Shown in pieces: positions 1 to 9,108 of a DNA stretch of 64,000 bases. Origin of the DNA: Bacteroidaceae bacterium. GTDB lineage: Bacteria; Bacteroidota; Bacteroidia; Bacteroidales; Bacteroidaceae. Below the pieces are notes generated by a model, which was not told where the DNA came from, ran no database searches, and saw only the letters and a list, made by a program, of their open reading frames with translations. Location of the stretch: assembly GCA_017615835.1 (NCBI GenBank), contig JAFZZI010000016.1:1-64000 (forward strand). The letters are read 5' to 3'. Every line of letters begins with the position of its first letter. Within the stretch, counting starts at the first letter, position 1. The translations under genes and the position numbers were made by a program.

Positions 1-1
1 T

Positions 2-328
2 CCCTGTATCAACCACGGTCTTAAGGCCAAGGGCGGTATGGGTAAGAGCCAGGCCGAGGAGAAGAAGGCTGTCGAGTGCGGTTACTGGCACCTGTGGCGC
101 TTCAACCCCGCTCTCATTGAGGAAGGCAAGAATCCGTTCTCGCTTGACTCCAAGGAGCCTAACTGGGAGAACTTCCATGACTTCCTGATGGGTGAGGTGC
201 GCTACCTCTCAGTCAAGAAAGCTTATCCCGATGAGGCTGAGGAACTGTTTGCCGAAGCCCGGAAGATGGCTCAGATCCGCTACAAGAGTTACGTGCGCAA
301 GACTCAGGAAGACTGGAGCATAGAGTAA
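2..328 (+). CDS. nifJ: Pyruvate:ferredoxin (flavodoxin) oxidoreductase, C-terminal fragment
   Basis: The reading frame is open from the first bases of the window and stops at 326-328, so this is only the last ~108 residues of a protein whose 5' end lies to the left. The residues CINHGLKAKGGMGKS, followed by the NPFSLDSKEPNWENFHDFL stretch, match the C-terminal thiamine-pyrophosphate domain of PFOR. That cytoplasmic enzyme oxidatively decarboxylates pyruvate to acetyl-CoA and reduces ferredoxin. The internal ATG at 38 is not a real start, because the conserved sequence continues upstream of it. A perfect 13-bp hairpin follows 37 bp after the stop, so the gene probably ends its transcript here. 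Family assignment is by sequence recognition and is firm. Confidence 0.93.
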   Translation, partial: PCINHGLKAKGGMGKSQAEEKKAVECGYWHLWRFNPALIEEGKNPFSLDSKEPNWENFHDFLMGEVRYLSVKKAYPDEAEELFAEARKMAQIRYKSYVRKTQEDWSIE

Positions 329-365
329 TCAGAGGCTTGACGTACTGTCATCCTCATGCCTTTGT

Positions 366-404
366 GAAGAGAGGTGGACCCTTGTCAGGAATCCACCTCT
401 CTTC
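366..404 (+). terminator. Hairpin terminator after the PFOR gene
   Basis: GAAGAGAGGTGGA at 366-378 pairs perfectly over 13 bp with 392-404, with a 13-nt loop. The following bases (GTAATTAATATAAC) are AT-rich but have no strong T-run. The position just after the PFOR stop and the stem length support a terminator or 3'-end stabiliser; the missing T-run lowers certainty. Confidence 0.65.
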
Positions 405-629
405 GTAATTAATATAACTGACCCCAAGTGTATACGCGTTACCCCCAAAAAACACTTGACGCAGCACAATTACGATTTAGACTTCACAGAACGTAACGTG
501 ATATCATAATGAGGCTATCCTGTCTTTTTCAGATGGGGTGATATAACAAAAAAACAGAAAAAACTCGCACATTGTTTTTAAAAGTATTAACTTTACGACC
601 TTGTTTGTACTATCTTAATATTTTTTCGT
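405..629. other. Intergenic region without a gene
   Basis: No coding frame is credible here. The sequence is AT-rich and probably holds the promoter of the repeat-protein operon. TAACTTTA at 588-595 matches the TAnnTTTG -7 box except for the last base and would place transcription start about 28 nt before the ATG at 630. No convincing -33 TTTG at normal spacing was seen. Confidence 0.4.
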
Positions 630-2078
630 ATGAAGAAAAAAAGAAGTATCGTTATTCTTATTGCTGCAGTATGCGCGATTTGTGCGTTGGGATTCTTAGC
701 CAGTACATTTTTTGATTGGCCTGTTGACACCTCAGGTACAAGGGGTGATATTGCCAAGTCAAACCGCTTCTCACGTAAGTCTGTGAACGGGGGAATGAGT
801 AATATGCAGGAACTTCTGGCCAATGACGAAGAGTTCAAGAACAACATGGTTGTCGCCTACACCATTATGTCTTCGCGTGCAAGTCAGTTTGATGCTCTTG
901 TGAACATGTCTGTCGATGCAGCAGGCGACATTAAGGATTTTGACAAGATTCTTGACGACATGAAGACCATTAAGCCCATGCTCAAGAACGTCTGCTCTTC
1001 TATGGAGAGTGCGGGAAAAGACTTGGATGCCGCGTTAAGTGGAGAGAACAGAGCAGACTTGAACCAGAACACAAACAATGCAGCACTGGCATACACTGCC
1101 CTTCAGAAACAGAATGAACTCGCAGACAGATTCATTAATGCTGTTGACCAGTATGTGCAGGGGAATTCTGCGGATGACCGGCTCAAACTGGTCCGTGATG
1201 AATGGATTGAGTATCAGATTATGACGGCAGCCTTGAATAATGACCCCAAGTCTTCTGACAAACTGAAAGAACAGGGTTATCTGCTCACGTCTGACAAGGC
1301 TGTGACTGCCTTGAATTCTTTCGATCCTTCTTCACAGGCTGCGATTGTGAGCAGTTATTATCTGGATAATTACCTGGGCTTTAACCCGAACGGACTGCTG
1401 TCAGAAGTTAATATGCCTGGACTGCTCAACGAAATCAACCAGAACGGGCTGCTCAACGAAACCAACCGGAACGGGTTGCTCAACGAAACCAACCAGAACG
1501 GGTTGCTCAACGAAATCAACCAGAACGGGTTGCTCAACGAAATCAACCAGAACGGGCTGCTCAACGAAACCAACCAGAACGGACTGCTCAACGAAACTAA
1601 CCAGAACGGGTTGCTCAACGAAATCAACCAGAACGGGCTGCTCAACGAAACTAACCAGAACGGACTCCTCAACGAGATCAACCAGAACGGGCTGCTCAAC
1701 GAAACCAACCAGAACGGACTCCTCAACGAGATCAACCAGAATGGGCTCCTCAACGAGATCAACCAGAATGGGCTCCTCAACGAGATCAACCAGAATGGAC
1801 TCCTCAACGAGATCAACCAGAATGGACTCCTCAACGAGATCAACCAGAATGGGCTCCTCAACGAGATCAACCAGAACGGGCTCCTCAACTTTGATGCTCC
1901 AACCCTTATGAATTCTTTCCACGACGCCGTCATTACCATTAACCACTCTGGAGGTCCCGGAAGAGTTATTAATCAGAATGTTGACGGATATTTGAGTAAT
2001 ACTATTTCTGCAACAATCGCATCATTGACAGCTGATGGCCAGTCTGCTGTTGTCAACCATGTTCCGTTTAGAGAGTGA
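630..2078 (+). CDS. Membrane-anchored protein with 19 nonapeptide repeats
   Basis: I do not recognise a family. The 482-residue product starts with a basic MKKKR and a hydrophobic segment (about residues 5-27) with no lipobox, so it is an N-terminal membrane anchor or signal peptide that exports the rest. Residues ~50-250 look helical and polar. From residue 255 to about 420 there are 19 copies of a nine-residue unit, consensus GLLNEINQN with an I/T alternation; the first two copies are degenerate. A 60-residue tail follows. The stop TGA overlaps the GTG start of the next gene (GTGA at 2075-2078), so the two are almost certainly co-translated. The regular unit with two leucines per repeat suggests a solenoid or adhesive stalk, but that is inference. 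The partner genes encode an exported metalloprotease with a barrel-like region and an intramembrane protease. Confidence 0.8.
   Translation: MKKKRSIVILIAAVCAICALGFLASTFFDWPVDTSGTRGDIAKSNRFSRKSVNGGMSNMQELLANDEEFKNNMVVAYTIMSSRASQFDALVNMSVDAAGDIKDFDKILDDMKTIKPMLKNVCSSMESAGKDLDAALSGENRADLNQNTNNAALAYTALQKQNELADRFINAVDQYVQGNSADDRLKLVRDEWIEYQIMTAALNNDPKSSDKLKEQGYLLTSDKAVTALNSFDPSSQAAIVSSYYLDNYLGFNPNGLLSEVNMPGLLNEINQNGLLNETNRNGLLNETNQNGLLNEINQNGLLNEINQNGLLNETNQNGLLNETNQNGLLNEINQNGLLNETNQNGLLNEINQNGLLNETNQNGLLNEINQNGLLNEINQNGLLNEINQNGLLNEINQNGLLNEINQNGLLNEINQNGLLNFDAPTLMNSFHDAVITINHSGGPGRVINQNVDGYLSNTISATIASLTADGQSAVVNHVPFRE
1392..1889 (+). repeat. In-frame 27-bp tandem repeat array (19 copies)
   Basis: The unit GLLNEINQN begins at 1392 and recurs every 27 bp up to 1878; the last copy is partial, ending GLLN. 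Copies 13-18 (from 1716) differ only at two synonymous third positions (GGG/GGA and AAT/AAC), while copies 1-2 are diverged at the protein level. This pattern points to recent expansion at the 3' side. Because 27 is a multiple of three, the antisense frames are also open here, which explains long but meaningless minus-strand reading frames. Confidence 0.95.
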
Positions 2079-5077
2079 GTAAATCATTTCTATACCGTCT
2101 GTTTATTCTGCTCCCTCTGACTGCTTTTTCTGCCAGCTCAGAGGGACAGACTTATTATCAGTATAAGACTGATGAGGCTAGGATTGTGTTTTTTGACAAA
2201 AACCTTTCCCGGTATATTCCTCACATGACACGCATGTTTCAGCGTGGAAAGACTCTTCATGAACAGATTTGGACCACAGATTCCCTTTATGTTCCCGAAG
2301 CTCCGCTTCTTATGGTAACTGACTGGGAAGACGACGGTAACGGAGGAGCAACTCCTCTACCCCATACTCTTGTTCAGATTGGCATGGCACCATTGTCCAT
2401 GTCGTATTATATAAATCCGTCAATTGAACGTTACCAGCAGTTGTTCGCCCATGAATACACGCATCTTGTAATGGGTGACAAATATAATCGTCGCGATTTG
2501 GCATGGCGCAGGTTTTTCGGCACGAAAGTAGGCACAGAGAACGCACATCCGATTTCGGCTGTCTGGAGTTATCTCAGCGTTCCGCGATGGTATGCTCCGC
2601 GTTGGTTTCACGAGGGAATAGCATGCTTTTTGGAAACATGGCTCGGCGGCGGAGTGGGACGCGCGCTTGGCGGCTATGACGAGATGTATTTTCGCAGTAT
2701 CATAGCAGGTAAGCATGAGCTATTCTCTGTAGTCGGCCTTGAAACAGAAGGAACAACACTTGACTTCCAGGTCGGAGCCAATGCCTACCTGTACGGAACC
2801 AGATTCGTCAACTATCTTGCTTCTGAATATGGCTATGACAAACTGATACGGTTTTACAACAGGACATCTGACAGTAAGACATTCTTCGGAAATCAGTTCA
2901 AGAATGTCTATGGCATGCCTCTTAGAAAGGTATGGAATGAATGGAAACTTGATGAAAAGAAACATCAGGAGGAGAATCTTTCATCAGTTGCTGAATATCC
3001 ATTGACTGAAACCGTTTATCTTACAAAGGAACCTCTTGGCTCAGTTTCACCGTTCGTATATGATTCAGGCACCGGTAAGGCTTACGCCGCAATGAGTGCA
3101 CCCGGACAATTTGCGAATATTACTGAAGTGGACATTAATACCCTGAAACAGAGAAAGGTTACTGATTTCTATGGTGTCCAGTTGTATAATCCGTCGTTCG
3201 TTGCCCTGGACGCCAACTCCAAGAGGCTGATCTACACTGTAAACAATGCCAAAATGCGCGGTCTGGAGGTATATGACCTGAATAAAAGAAAGGTTGTCAA
3301 GAAACTTAAGCTTCAGCGCGTCAACAATATTGTTTATGATAATGCCACTGACCGTCTGTACGGGTTGTTCTCAAACGGAGGGACACAGTCTCTGGTACGT
3401 TATGACAGGAATATTGAGAATCCGGAAATCATCTATGCTTTTCCGTTCGGAGTAAGTGTTTTTGACATCGATATAAGTCATGACGGGAAACTACTCTCAG
3501 TGACTACACAAGGGGACAACGGTGAGCATTCACTGCTTCTTTTCCATGTGGAGGATCTGGAACAGGCCCTTTTCAAGTATGACAAACTGGTTACATGGGA
3601 TGACAGCAACCTGGGGCAGTTCCGTTTTTCTCTTGACGACCGTTATCTGATAGGCAGTTCATACTATACAGGAGTGTCGAATCTTTGGCAGATAGAGATA
3701 GAAAGCGGGGATATGCAGATGCTCAGTAATACTGACATCGGATTGTTTGCACCGCTGGAGATAAGCCCTGGAAAACTTATAGCACTTCAGTTTGAACGTG
3801 ACGGAATGAGGCCGGTATCACTGGAGCGCAAGGTGGTCAATGATGCCAATGCGATTGAACTGTACGGCCAGAAGGCCTATGAAAAAAATCAGGAAGAACT
3901 GGAATCGGTCGGCATCATCAGGAAACCGTTCAATGAGATTGCTTTTGGTCAGGTTTACGACAGCATCGTACCTTACAAGGTGCTCAAGGAGATGCATTTT
4001 GCCGGAGCATATCCCGATATAACAGGTTTTACGGACAGAAAATCATGGAATAATGTGACTCCGGTTCTCGGATACCGTCTCATTTTCAATGATCCCGTGG
4101 GCCTAACCAGTCTGAAACTCGGAATAGGCATATCTCCCTGGAGCAACAATGACTGGAAAAACCGGTTCCATATTGACGCCCAGTTCAAATACTATTTCTG
4201 GACTTTTACCGCCGCCTGGAACCATACTGATTTCTATGATCTGGCCGGTCCTATGCGAACCAGCCGCAAGGGATATATGGCGAGCGTATCCTATGACCAT
4301 ACCAACACTCTTTTCGTTCCATATACGCGCGATTGGGGTTTCTCTGTAGGTGCTTATGGAGATATGGATGCCTTGCCGCTTTATCAGGAAATCGGCGTGG
4401 ATGAAGGTATAAAATCCATGCAGACAATTGCAGCGTACGCAAAAATATCCAAGGCAAGAGCTTCACTTGGTGCTGTGATGAAAGAACAGGGATACATGCT
4501 GGGAATACAAGGTTACGGTTATCTGGCAGGTGGTACTTTCTATCCGTCATGTGAGGCAACAGCTGATTTCGGATTTCTGGTACCGGGTATAAGAAACACC
4601 TCTTTCTGGTTACGTTCCTCTGCCGGACATTCTTTCGGAGATGAAGAGTCGGCCTTCGGAAAGACTTACTTCGGGGGGTTCAGGAATAACCGCATTGATA
4701 ACAGAAATTCATTCCAGTACAGGACGGTAAGTGCCATGCCGGGTGCGAATATTGATGCCATACCGGCCCACTCTTTTGTCAAATCGATGGCTGAACTCAA
4801 CCTGAAGCCCTTACGTTTCAATGATTTCGGAGCGTTGTTCTTCTATCCGACATGGGTTCAGTGTTCACTGTTCGGCACAGTTCTCTCTACCTGGAACTCC
4901 GGGAACAGACATGATATGTTTTACAGTGCAGGAATCCAGCTGACAACTGAACTGGTATTCCTGAACTATCTCAAGACAACGCTTTCCATCGGATACGGCC
5001 ATCTGTTTGCTCCTCAAGGCTTCCAGCTGGACAACCGTAACGGCAATGAATTCATGATTTCCTTAAAACTGCTGTAA
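2075..5077 (+). CDS. Secreted HExxH metalloprotease with propeller-like middle and C-terminal barrel-like region
   Basis: This 1000-residue protein has an N-terminal signal peptide (about residues 1-24). HEYTH at 126-130 is followed by WFHEG (Glu180) about 50 residues later, the spacing of a gluzincin-type zinc site: two His in HExxH plus a downstream Glu. Residues ~300-620 are rich in short beta repeats resembling a TolB-like propeller. From about 670 to the end the sequence is aromatic and glycine-rich with alternating strands, as in an outer-membrane beta barrel, so the protein may sit in the outer membrane with its protease domain in the periplasm or outside. The start is GTG at 2075, overlapping the upstream stop by 4 nt; the downstream gene overlaps its stop by 1 nt. 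Barrel and propeller calls are by eye. The substrate is unknown. Confidence 0.75.
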   Translation: MSKSFLYRLFILLPLTAFSASSEGQTYYQYKTDEARIVFFDKNLSRYIPHMTRMFQRGKTLHEQIWTTDSLYVPEAPLLMVTDWEDDGNGGATPLPHTLVQIGMAPLSMSYYINPSIERYQQLFAHEYTHLVMGDKYNRRDLAWRRFFGTKVGTENAHPISAVWSYLSVPRWYAPRWFHEGIACFLETWLGGGVGRALGGYDEMYFRSIIAGKHELFSVVGLETEGTTLDFQVGANAYLYGTRFVNYLASEYGYDKLIRFYNRTSDSKTFFGNQFKNVYGMPLRKVWNEWKLDEKKHQEENLSSVAEYPLTETVYLTKEPLGSVSPFVYDSGTGKAYAAMSAPGQFANITEVDINTLKQRKVTDFYGVQLYNPSFVALDANSKRLIYTVNNAKMRGLEVYDLNKRKVVKKLKLQRVNNIVYDNATDRLYGLFSNGGTQSLVRYDRNIENPEIIYAFPFGVSVFDIDISHDGKLLSVTTQGDNGEHSLLLFHVEDLEQALFKYDKLVTWDDSNLGQFRFSLDDRYLIGSSYYTGVSNLWQIEIESGDMQMLSNTDIGLFAPLEISPGKLIALQFERDGMRPVSLERKVVNDANAIELYGQKAYEKNQEELESVGIIRKPFNEIAFGQVYDSIVPYKVLKEMHFAGAYPDITGFTDRKSWNNVTPVLGYRLIFNDPVGLTSLKLGIGISPWSNNDWKNRFHIDAQFKYYFWTFTAAWNHTDFYDLAGPMRTSRKGYMASVSYDHTNTLFVPYTRDWGFSVGAYGDMDALPLYQEIGVDEGIKSMQTIAAYAKISKARASLGAVMKEQGYMLGIQGYGYLAGGTFYPSCEATADFGFLVPGIRNTSFWLRSSAGHSFGDEESAFGKTYFGGFRNNRIDNRNSFQYRTVSAMPGANIDAIPAHSFVKSMAELNLKPLRFNDFGALFFYPTWVQCSLFGTVLSTWNSGNRHDMFYSAGIQLTTELVFLNYLKTTLSIGYGHLFAPQGFQLDNRNGNEFMISLKLL

Positions 5078-6114
5078 TGTCATACGTAGCCGCTCTGTTA
5101 CCTGTAGCCGTATACATTATTGTGGTATACAAGTTGGACAGTTTCTCGCTTGTGAGCGTCAAGAGTCTGATTTTCCTGGTGTCGTCCGGGATTGCCGCAG
5201 CTCTTGTCTGTTTCGGACTATTCTCTCTTACAGGAAGAATCATGCCGGAGAAGATATCCGATTATTTCAATCCAATAATGGAGGAGGTGGTTAAAGGTAT
5301 TCCTCTGTTTTATCTTGCGCGCCAGAAAAAAACCGTATTCTTTATAGATAGCGTCATTTGCGGCGCAGCATTGGGAGGCGGTTTTTCTATCCTTGAGAAT
5401 ATCTTTTACCTTGTTCTTGGTGAACAGTTCGGAATAGGGACCGTCCTGTTCAGGGGACTGGAAGTTGCACTCATTCACATGGGTTGCAGTGCTGTAATCT
5501 CAGTTGCACTTATGTTCTCTGTCCGAATTGCAGAACGTTTCAAGTCCGGTCTTTCTGTAAAAAAAGGCGACACTGTCATGGCAGTCTTTCTGCTGATTGT
5601 AGCTCCGTCTGTTCATGTGCTGCATAACAGTCTGCATGCAGAACCCATAAAACAATTCATAATAGTATTCGGCATATTGGCAGTACTGCTGATCTGGTTA
5701 TATCAGTATGACGTCGATATGATACACCGTTGGCTTGACAGAGGTCTGGATAAACAGGTCAGTTTTCTGATGTCAGTCAAAGAAGGGCAGTTGGGGAACA
5801 CCAAAACCGGCAAATACCTGCTGTCCGTCAAGGAGAACTTTCCTCAGGATGTCTTTTTTGACATTATTTGCTACGTCCAATTGTATGTGGAGTTGTCAGT
5901 AGCAGCCAAGAGCCGCTTCATGATGAGAGAGACGGGAATGAGTCTCCCTCTGAACGAGTCAGACAAGGAATTATACCTTTCTCAATATGCCGAGTTCAAG
6001 AGTCTTGAGAGAAATCTGGGTAAAACTGCAAAAATGACTATTGCGCCAATAGTCAAGTTCTATCCTGCCGACTCAAAATCACTTGACGATCTCCTTGAGG
6101 AGTGTCGCAAATAA
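5077..6114 (+). CDS. PrsW-family intramembrane metalloprotease
   Basis: This 345-residue multi-pass membrane protein carries the PrsW/CAAX-protease-like motif set: MEEVVKG (Glu69-Glu70), GGFSILEN (Glu107), His134 in a membrane helix and HVLHN (His180, His183). About seven hydrophobic segments lie in the first 220 residues. A soluble C-terminal domain (220-345) follows that is not part of the usual PrsW core. PrsW in Bacillus cleaves a membrane-anchored anti-sigma factor; no anti-sigma factor is seen here. The membrane-anchored repeat protein two genes upstream is the obvious candidate substrate (inference). The ATG overlaps the upstream TAA by one base. The gene converges on the next minus-strand gene with a 3-bp gap and no visible terminator. 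Confidence 0.82.
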   Translation: MSYVAALLPVAVYIIVVYKLDSFSLVSVKSLIFLVSSGIAAALVCFGLFSLTGRIMPEKISDYFNPIMEEVVKGIPLFYLARQKKTVFFIDSVICGAALGGGFSILENIFYLVLGEQFGIGTVLFRGLEVALIHMGCSAVISVALMFSVRIAERFKSGLSVKKGDTVMAVFLLIVAPSVHVLHNSLHAEPIKQFIIVFGILAVLLIWLYQYDVDMIHRWLDRGLDKQVSFLMSVKEGQLGNTKTGKYLLSVKENFPQDVFFDIICYVQLYVELSVAAKSRFMMRETGMSLPLNESDKELYLSQYAEFKSLERNLGKTAKMTIAPIVKFYPADSKSLDDLLEECRK

Positions 6115-6117
6115 CCG

Positions 6118-9069
6118 TCACTTTATTATTGCCTTGCTGTTGCGGCCATCAATGCAGATTTCAAGTTCGCGGTCAAGGCGGACATGGCGTATCAATTCTG
6201 TCTCCTCAACTGCCGGAAGAGCCTGAAGGGCATCATAGTCGAACACATCTGACGGGTTTGACCAGATATCAACATTTATATATCCGGCATTGAAGGAGGT
6301 CAGGTTCTGAAAAAAGTGGGTTCCCTGGCTAGGATCCACACGGAAATCCTCAAGGCTGCTCTCTACTATCACCTTGGCCTCGGATATATTGCTCCATTGA
6401 ACAGGAACTCCAAGCGACGGTATGCTGGAACCCCAACGGCCATAGCCAATGAGAACATAATTTTTTCCTTCCAAACGCATGCGGTTGTTGATGTCTGTTA
6501 TCTGGCGTGCAATATCTACAGTCTTTTGAGTATCAAAATTCTCACGGCGAATATATATGATGTCAGAAACACCTTTAATCCAGCCGGTACCCAAAGCGCT
6601 GTCTGAGCGAATGATGGCCCCATCCACATCCACCTCGTCCCAGTTAATGTCAACATTACGACTGTCAACAGATATGGGACGTATCTGCAGAACGTTGAAC
6701 TTGGGCGGCTTTGTAGGATCGCCTCCACGATCCAAATCTGCCGCGAACTCTATCTCTACCCCACACTTCATCTCCTTTCTGGCAATTTCGAGAAGTTCGT
6801 CCACTATCTCTGCCAATGGGAATGTCTTGTATTTCAGCATCTGCGCGAATGTGATGAAGCGAGGCCCCTGTGGATATGCCGAGTCAACCATACGCTGATT
6901 TTCTGCATCCCAGGTAGAAACCACAAATTTGAAGTTGCGGAACTTCTCACATTCTGCCACATCAAGACGTTCCAGATTCACAGCATCATCGATTGAGGTC
7001 TTGAACTTTTCCGGCTTGAGGTTCAGGGCGAACATAGATTTTTGAGTCTCGCTCATTATCTGTCCGACAGTGGATGTCTGCAACACGTGCTTAGGATATT
7101 TAGGCGAGAAACGGAGCACCTGATCGCCGTCAACGACAGCCTTGCCCAGGCCAAACGCCACCTTGACTATACCGTCCTCAGCCTTCTCGTGACCTATGGG
7201 ATAGAAATTGACCGAACGGGCTACTCCCGACAATGTGGGGAAATAATAACCACTGTCTTCACTACCGCATATCTCCTGTAGGATAATGGCCATCTTCTCC
7301 TCGGATATGACATTGGCAGTTGCTGTTATATAGCTGCGGGACGACGAGTAGAAGATGGAAGCATATACGCTCTTTATCGCCTTGGATAGCAGACGCAACT
7401 GCTGATCCTCATTGTCGGTACGAGGAATCATGTACGTTGAATAGACGCCCGCGAACGGCTGATAGTAAGAGTCCTCCAATCTGGAGGATGATCTGACTGC
7501 CAACGGCTTGCGAATGTTATGGATAAACACCTTGAGGGCGTCTGTAAGATCACGGGGCAGAGTTGATGCCACGAACTCGGCAAGTATCTCAGAATCGGAT
7601 ATGTCGGAGTTGATGACATACTGCAGACCGTTGTCCAATATGAAACGGTCGAAATAATCAGTAGTTATCACAAGCGTACGAGGCACGGTAATACGCACAT
7701 CTTCGTACTTGTCATACATATCGTACTTTACAAGCACATGGTTCAGAAAAGCAAGACCGCGCGCCTTGCCGCCCAGCGAACCGTCACCCAGACGGGCAAA
7801 CCTGATGGTGTCGTTATAGGTCTCCGGATTGAATTTGGCCACCACGCCAACGCCCTGATTGATGCGGAAATCGTGAATGATGCGCCGGTTGATACGGCGA
7901 ATCTCAGGGAGGTCGGAGTCATCACGTATGGTCAGGGGACGCAATTGCTTACCCAAACTGAACAGACCGCGTGCAAAAAGCCAGCGGGAGATGTAATTTT
8001 TAGCCGAAAGACGCTTGAAATCATCATCCGAAATATTCTTGACAATCTTTTCAAATCCATACAAGTCCCGCGCACGTAGGACCTCTTCGCCTGTAACCGG
8101 ATCTGTCAATACAAAATCTCCGAACCCGAACTCGCGTCCTATGTACTCGGAAAGGTCATGTGTAAGAGTCTTGGACGTTTTGACGACAAACCCAACGCCC
8201 AATTGTCGGGCCACCTCACGCATGCTCTCCTGCGATGACTGCATCAGTATCGGCATGGTAGGATTGTCTCTGTGTATATGATTGCACAGGTCAATACCAG
8301 CATCCAACTTCTCGCTTTCGGGAGGATCATCACGATGGATTACGAAACCGATATCCGATATCACGCCCAGAATATTCAACTTGTAACGCTCATAGAGTTC
8401 TATAGCTTCATCATAGCAGGTTGCCATCAGAATTTTAGGCCGCGACCGTTTGCGAAGTATCTGCTGTTTCTCATTCAGAGTGTCGCGAATGGCATCGCTG
8501 TTATGCTTCAGAACCAGTCTGTACAACACAGGAAGATAAGTTGAATAATAGCGTACAGAGTCCTCAATGAGCAGAATAGCACGCACTCCCTCCTCCTGAA
8601 TGTCATGCTCAGCGTTCATTCGGTCCTCAAGCAACTTTATGATTGCGATTATCAGGTCTGTTGAGTTGTTCCAGCAGAAGAACCAGTCAATTGCAGAGTT
8701 GTCACGGTCCTGTACCCTACGGTATATCTCACGTGAGAAAGTTGCCAGCAACACGATGGGCGTATTTGGGGCTATCTCCTTCATCCTGTGTGAGAAATCA
8801 AATACGTCAACCTCACCCACGTTATACATGGTAATGACAAGGTCGAATTTCTCACCCTTGCCGGCAATTTCAAGAGCCTCAAGAGTCGTCTCTACCCTAA
8901 GTATGTCAGGCGGATTGCTCAGGTTCAGTGCGGAATAGTCCTCTGCAATCTGTGCCTCTATATGGCCGTCCTCTTCGAGCGAGTAGCTGTCATAATTGTT
9001 ACATACCAGGAGTATCCTTCGAATTCTCCTGCTCATCAGTTCGATATGGTTGGAACTTCTCTCTTCCAT
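6118..9069 (-). CDS. Two-receiver PEP/pyruvate-dikinase-like ATP-grasp protein (PEP synthase-like)
   Basis: With the start at ATG 9069 the protein has 983 residues. Residues ~14-125 form a receiver-like fold without the phospho-acceptor Asp. Residues ~160-310 form a second receiver with an apparently complete pocket (E169/D170, D239 in SDIGF, S278, K297). From ~420 comes the ATP-grasp domain of PEP synthase/pyruvate phosphate dikinase: GGKARGL (433-439) and AVRSSSRLEDS (524-534). The mobile phosphohistidine domain (TSHAA-type motif) and the PEP-binding TIM barrel of true PEP synthase are not visible, so PEP synthase activity is doubtful and a regulatory or ligase role is possible. A longer frame starting at 9108 was rejected because its first 13 codons are the gdhA terminator hairpin. 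A good promoter lies at 9106-9137. Confidence 0.8.
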   Translation of the reverse strand: MEERSSNHIELMSRRIRRILLVCNNYDSYSLEEDGHIEAQIAEDYSALNLSNPPDILRVETTLEALEIAGKGEKFDLVITMYNVGEVDVFDFSHRMKEIAPNTPIVLLATFSREIYRRVQDRDNSAIDWFFCWNNSTDLIIAIIKLLEDRMNAEHDIQEEGVRAILLIEDSVRYYSTYLPVLYRLVLKHNSDAIRDTLNEKQQILRKRSRPKILMATCYDEAIELYERYKLNILGVISDIGFVIHRDDPPESEKLDAGIDLCNHIHRDNPTMPILMQSSQESMREVARQLGVGFVVKTSKTLTHDLSEYIGREFGFGDFVLTDPVTGEEVLRARDLYGFEKIVKNISDDDFKRLSAKNYISRWLFARGLFSLGKQLRPLTIRDDSDLPEIRRINRRIIHDFRINQGVGVVAKFNPETYNDTIRFARLGDGSLGGKARGLAFLNHVLVKYDMYDKYEDVRITVPRTLVITTDYFDRFILDNGLQYVINSDISDSEILAEFVASTLPRDLTDALKVFIHNIRKPLAVRSSSRLEDSYYQPFAGVYSTYMIPRTDNEDQQLRLLSKAIKSVYASIFYSSSRSYITATANVISEEKMAIILQEICGSEDSGYYFPTLSGVARSVNFYPIGHEKAEDGIVKVAFGLGKAVVDGDQVLRFSPKYPKHVLQTSTVGQIMSETQKSMFALNLKPEKFKTSIDDAVNLERLDVAECEKFRNFKFVVSTWDAENQRMVDSAYPQGPRFITFAQMLKYKTFPLAEIVDELLEIARKEMKCGVEIEFAADLDRGGDPTKPPKFNVLQIRPISVDSRNVDINWDEVDVDGAIIRSDSALGTGWIKGVSDIIYIRRENFDTQKTVDIARQITDINNRMRLEGKNYVLIGYGRWGSSIPSLGVPVQWSNISEAKVIVESSLEDFRVDPSQGTHFFQNLTSFNAGYINVDIWSNPSDVFDYDALQALPAVEETELIRHVRLDRELEICIDGRNSKAIIK

Positions 9070-9072
9070 CGG

Positions 9073-9108
9073 AAAAAAATTTGGGCCGGTCCAGCAGGAC
9101 CGGTCCAA
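9073..9108 (-). terminator. Rho-independent terminator of gdhA
   Basis: Read on the minus strand, a 12-bp GC-rich stem (9108-9097 with 9092-9081, one G-T wobble, loop TGCT) is followed by a run of seven T (9079-9073). It sits 42 nt after the gdhA stop and directly before the ATG of the next minus gene. Stem, loop and T-run are all seen directly. Confidence 0.9.

Noticed and set aside
1389-1889. Possible CRISPR array
   Set aside because: The 27-bp units are contiguous with no unique spacers and lie in frame inside a coding sequence.
1370-1946. Two long minus-strand reading frames (about 180-190 codons) across the repeat array
   Set aside because: They are open only because the 27-bp unit keeps every frame periodic; their products are simple repeats (SLRSPFWLI and VEEPILVDL types) with no start signals.
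9070-9108. N-terminal extension of the PEP synthase-like protein (13 codons)
   Set aside because: The extension is encoded by the gdhA terminator hairpin and T-run, and the promoter's expected start point lies downstream of that ATG.
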